Shown here: piece by piece, positions 6,852 through 7,776 of the stretch | Numbering within the stretch: position 1 is the first letter of the stretch | Layout: every line of letters begins with the position of its first letter | Assembly (NCBI GenBank): GCA_947453585.1 | Contig: CANGHQ010000075.1 | Location: 1-7,776, forward strand | Direction: 5' to 3' | Length of the DNA: 7,776 bases | Origin: Burkholderiales bacterium | Lineage (GTDB): Bacteria; Pseudomonadota; Gammaproteobacteria; Burkholderiales; Burkholderiaceae_C | Position numbers and translations under genes: made by a program | Notes under the pieces: model-generated | What the model was told of the DNA's origin: nothing | What the model saw: only the letters and a program-made list of their open reading frames with translations | The model's database searches: none

Positions 6852-7364
6852 TCAGGGCGCAGCGGTGCCAGAGACTTGCAGCACGATGCGGCCCTTCCAA
6901 AGCCCTTGGCTCTGGGTCAGGTGCAGCTCTAGTGGGCGGGCGCGGGCGTTCAGGCGCGCCTCGGTCAACCATTGCGCCAGGGCGTCGGCGCTGCTGCCCT
7001 CAAGCGTGACAGTGGCGCGGTCGCCGGTGAGCGACATGCGCGCTGTGGCGCCCAGTGTGGGCAAGGCGGCTTCGAGCAGGCTTTTGCTGTCTTGGGTTTG
7101 CGCCGCAGGCTGGGCTTGCAGCACTTGCGCCTGGGCTTGGAGCTGCAGCATGTCTTGCAACTGCGCGCGCAATTGCGGGCCCTGGATTTGGGCGGTGCGC
7201 AGCGTGCCAAGGGCTGGGCGCAGGGCCACAAACCAGACCAGGGCCAGCGCCAGCAGCACCAGCGCGCCGCGCACCAGGCGCTGTTCGCGCGGGCTCATCT
7301 GTGCCCAGCGCGTTTGCACCGGGGCGATGGCAGCGCGCACCGTGGTTTGGATATTGGTGCTCAT
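6852..7364 (-). CDS. gspM: Type II secretion inner-membrane protein GspM
   Basis: GspM is a bitopic inner-membrane protein that pairs with GspL to hold the assembly platform and GspE. The 170 residues show a cytoplasmic N-terminus with MSPREQRLV just before one membrane segment (about 31-48), a Gln/Ala-rich stretch likely to be coiled coil (about 53-90, with repeated LQAQ), and a periplasmic ferredoxin-like domain (about 94-166, MSLTGDRATVTLEGSSADALAQWL). Length is typical (about 160-180). GspM sequences diverge strongly, so the call rests on this layout, the motif before the membrane segment, and position between gspL and gspN. The ATG at 7364 overlaps the gspL stop as ATGA, which indicates translational coupling of the two partner proteins. 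Confidence 0.92.
   Translation of the reverse strand: MSTNIQTTVRAAIAPVQTRWAQMSPREQRLVRGALVLLALALVWFVALRPALGTLRTAQIQGPQLRAQLQDMLQLQAQAQVLQAQPAAQTQDSKSLLEAALPTLGATARMSLTGDRATVTLEGSSADALAQWLTEARLNARARPLELHLTQSQGLWKGRIVLQVSGTAAP
7361..7364 (-). other. ATGA stop-start overlap, gspL/gspM
   Basis: The gspL stop TGA (7363-7361) and gspM start ATG (7364-7362) overlap by the common ATGA arrangement. GspL and GspM form a complex, so coupled translation makes sense. Confidence 0.85.
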
Positions 7365-7776
7365 GGGGCACCCCGCAGCGTCAGGTCTGTGCCGGTGGCG
7401 ATCAATGTGTAGCCCTGGGCCTTGAGGGCCTGGGTGGCTTCAACCAGCGCAGGCCCGGCCAGGGCCACTCCGTGCAGGTGCAGTTCGCCATTGGCAAAGT
7501 CGATGCCGCTGGGTGCGGGTGCGGCGGGTGCGGCGTGCGCCCAAGCGCCCAGCAGGGTTTCAAAATCACGCATGCCCAGCGCCCCGGTGTTTTGCTGCAG
7601 GGCGGCCACCGCGCGCTGCATTTGCACCGGCGCGTCCACCACCACTTGCGTTGCTGGAAAGGTGCCGGTCAGCACGGTGTCAATGGCCTTGCGCTGCGCT
7701 TGCAATGCGGCGCGTTCGGCCCCGGCGCGCACATTCAGGCCCAGCAGGTTGACCGCGATCAGCGCCAGCAGGCTCC
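7361..7776 (-). CDS. gspL: Type II secretion protein GspL, C-terminal part (5' end outside window)
   Basis: GspL is the inner-membrane protein whose cytoplasmic actin-like domain recruits GspE and whose periplasmic domain binds GspM. The frame is open to the window edge, giving 137 residues: the end of a membrane segment (SLLALIAVNLLGLN), a linker rich in Ala and Gln (AERAALQAQRKAIDTVL), and a periplasmic ferredoxin-like domain ending FANGELHLHGVALAGPALVEATQALKAQGYTLIATGTDLTLRGAP. The sequence FPATQVVVDAPVQMQRAVAALQ after the linker is typical of GspL in this group. The internal GTG at 7732 is not the start, because the membrane segment continues in frame upstream of it. The cytoplasmic domain, probably some 250 residues, lies beyond the right edge. 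The call rests on the membrane-linker-ferredoxin layout and on its place directly before gspM. Confidence 0.88.
   Translation of the reverse strand, partial: SLLALIAVNLLGLNVRAGAERAALQAQRKAIDTVLTGTFPATQVVVDAPVQMQRAVAALQQNTGALGMRDFETLLGAWAHAAPAAPAPSGIDFANGELHLHGVALAGPALVEATQALKAQGYTLIATGTDLTLRGAP

Noticed and set aside
1..7776. Search for tRNA, rRNA, CRISPR, insertion sequence or riboswitch
   Set aside because: Coding sequence fills the window apart from gaps of 20 bases or less, and no such element was recognised.

Overview
This window is a compact, GC-rich stretch (GC judged by eye, not computed) from what looks like a betaproteobacterium, most likely order Burkholderiales and perhaps Comamonadaceae. 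Two gene blocks meet tail to tail. The left block, on the + strand, is the end of a Calvin-cycle (cbb) operon. The right block, on the - strand, is the distal half of a general secretory (type II secretion, T2SS) operon. The cbb genes suggest an organism capable of autotrophic CO2 fixation. The genus cannot be fixed from the sequence alone.

Layout. Bases 3-602 (+) are the last 199 codons of phosphoribulokinase (cbbP), cut by the left edge. Its stop overlaps the start of a phosphoglycolate phosphatase gene (cbbZ/gph, 599-1276 +). Only 12 bases after that stop, the convergent gsp operon ends. Read in its own direction, right to left, it runs gspL (cut by the right edge, 7776-7361), gspM (7364-6852), gspN (6838-6044), gspD (6037-3923), gspE (3921-2533) and gspF (2512-1289). 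All junctions are tight: a 4-base overlap at L/M, then gaps of 13, 6, 1 and 20 bases. The six genes are therefore very probably one transcript whose promoter lies beyond the right edge.

How the genes work together. Phosphoribulokinase makes ribulose 1,5-bisphosphate for RubisCO. The phosphatase removes 2-phosphoglycolate, the product of RubisCO's oxygenase side reaction. In the T2SS, GspE is the cytoplasmic motor ATPase, docked on GspL/GspM and on the polytopic platform protein GspF. GspD forms the outer-membrane secretin channel. GspN is an accessory inner-membrane-anchored protein. The pseudopilins (GspG-K) and GspC are not in the window. The pseudopilin genes would be expected just beyond the right edge.

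There is no intergenic stretch longer than 20 bases. I see no RNA gene, mobile element, CRISPR array or attachment site. Nothing here looks like an undescribed system. The points worth a second look are details: a shortened cysteine motif in GspE, a perfect 22-base palindrome inside gspE, the tight convergent operon junction, a low-complexity insert in GspD, a vicinal cysteine pair in GspN, and two 7-base homopolymer runs in gspF.
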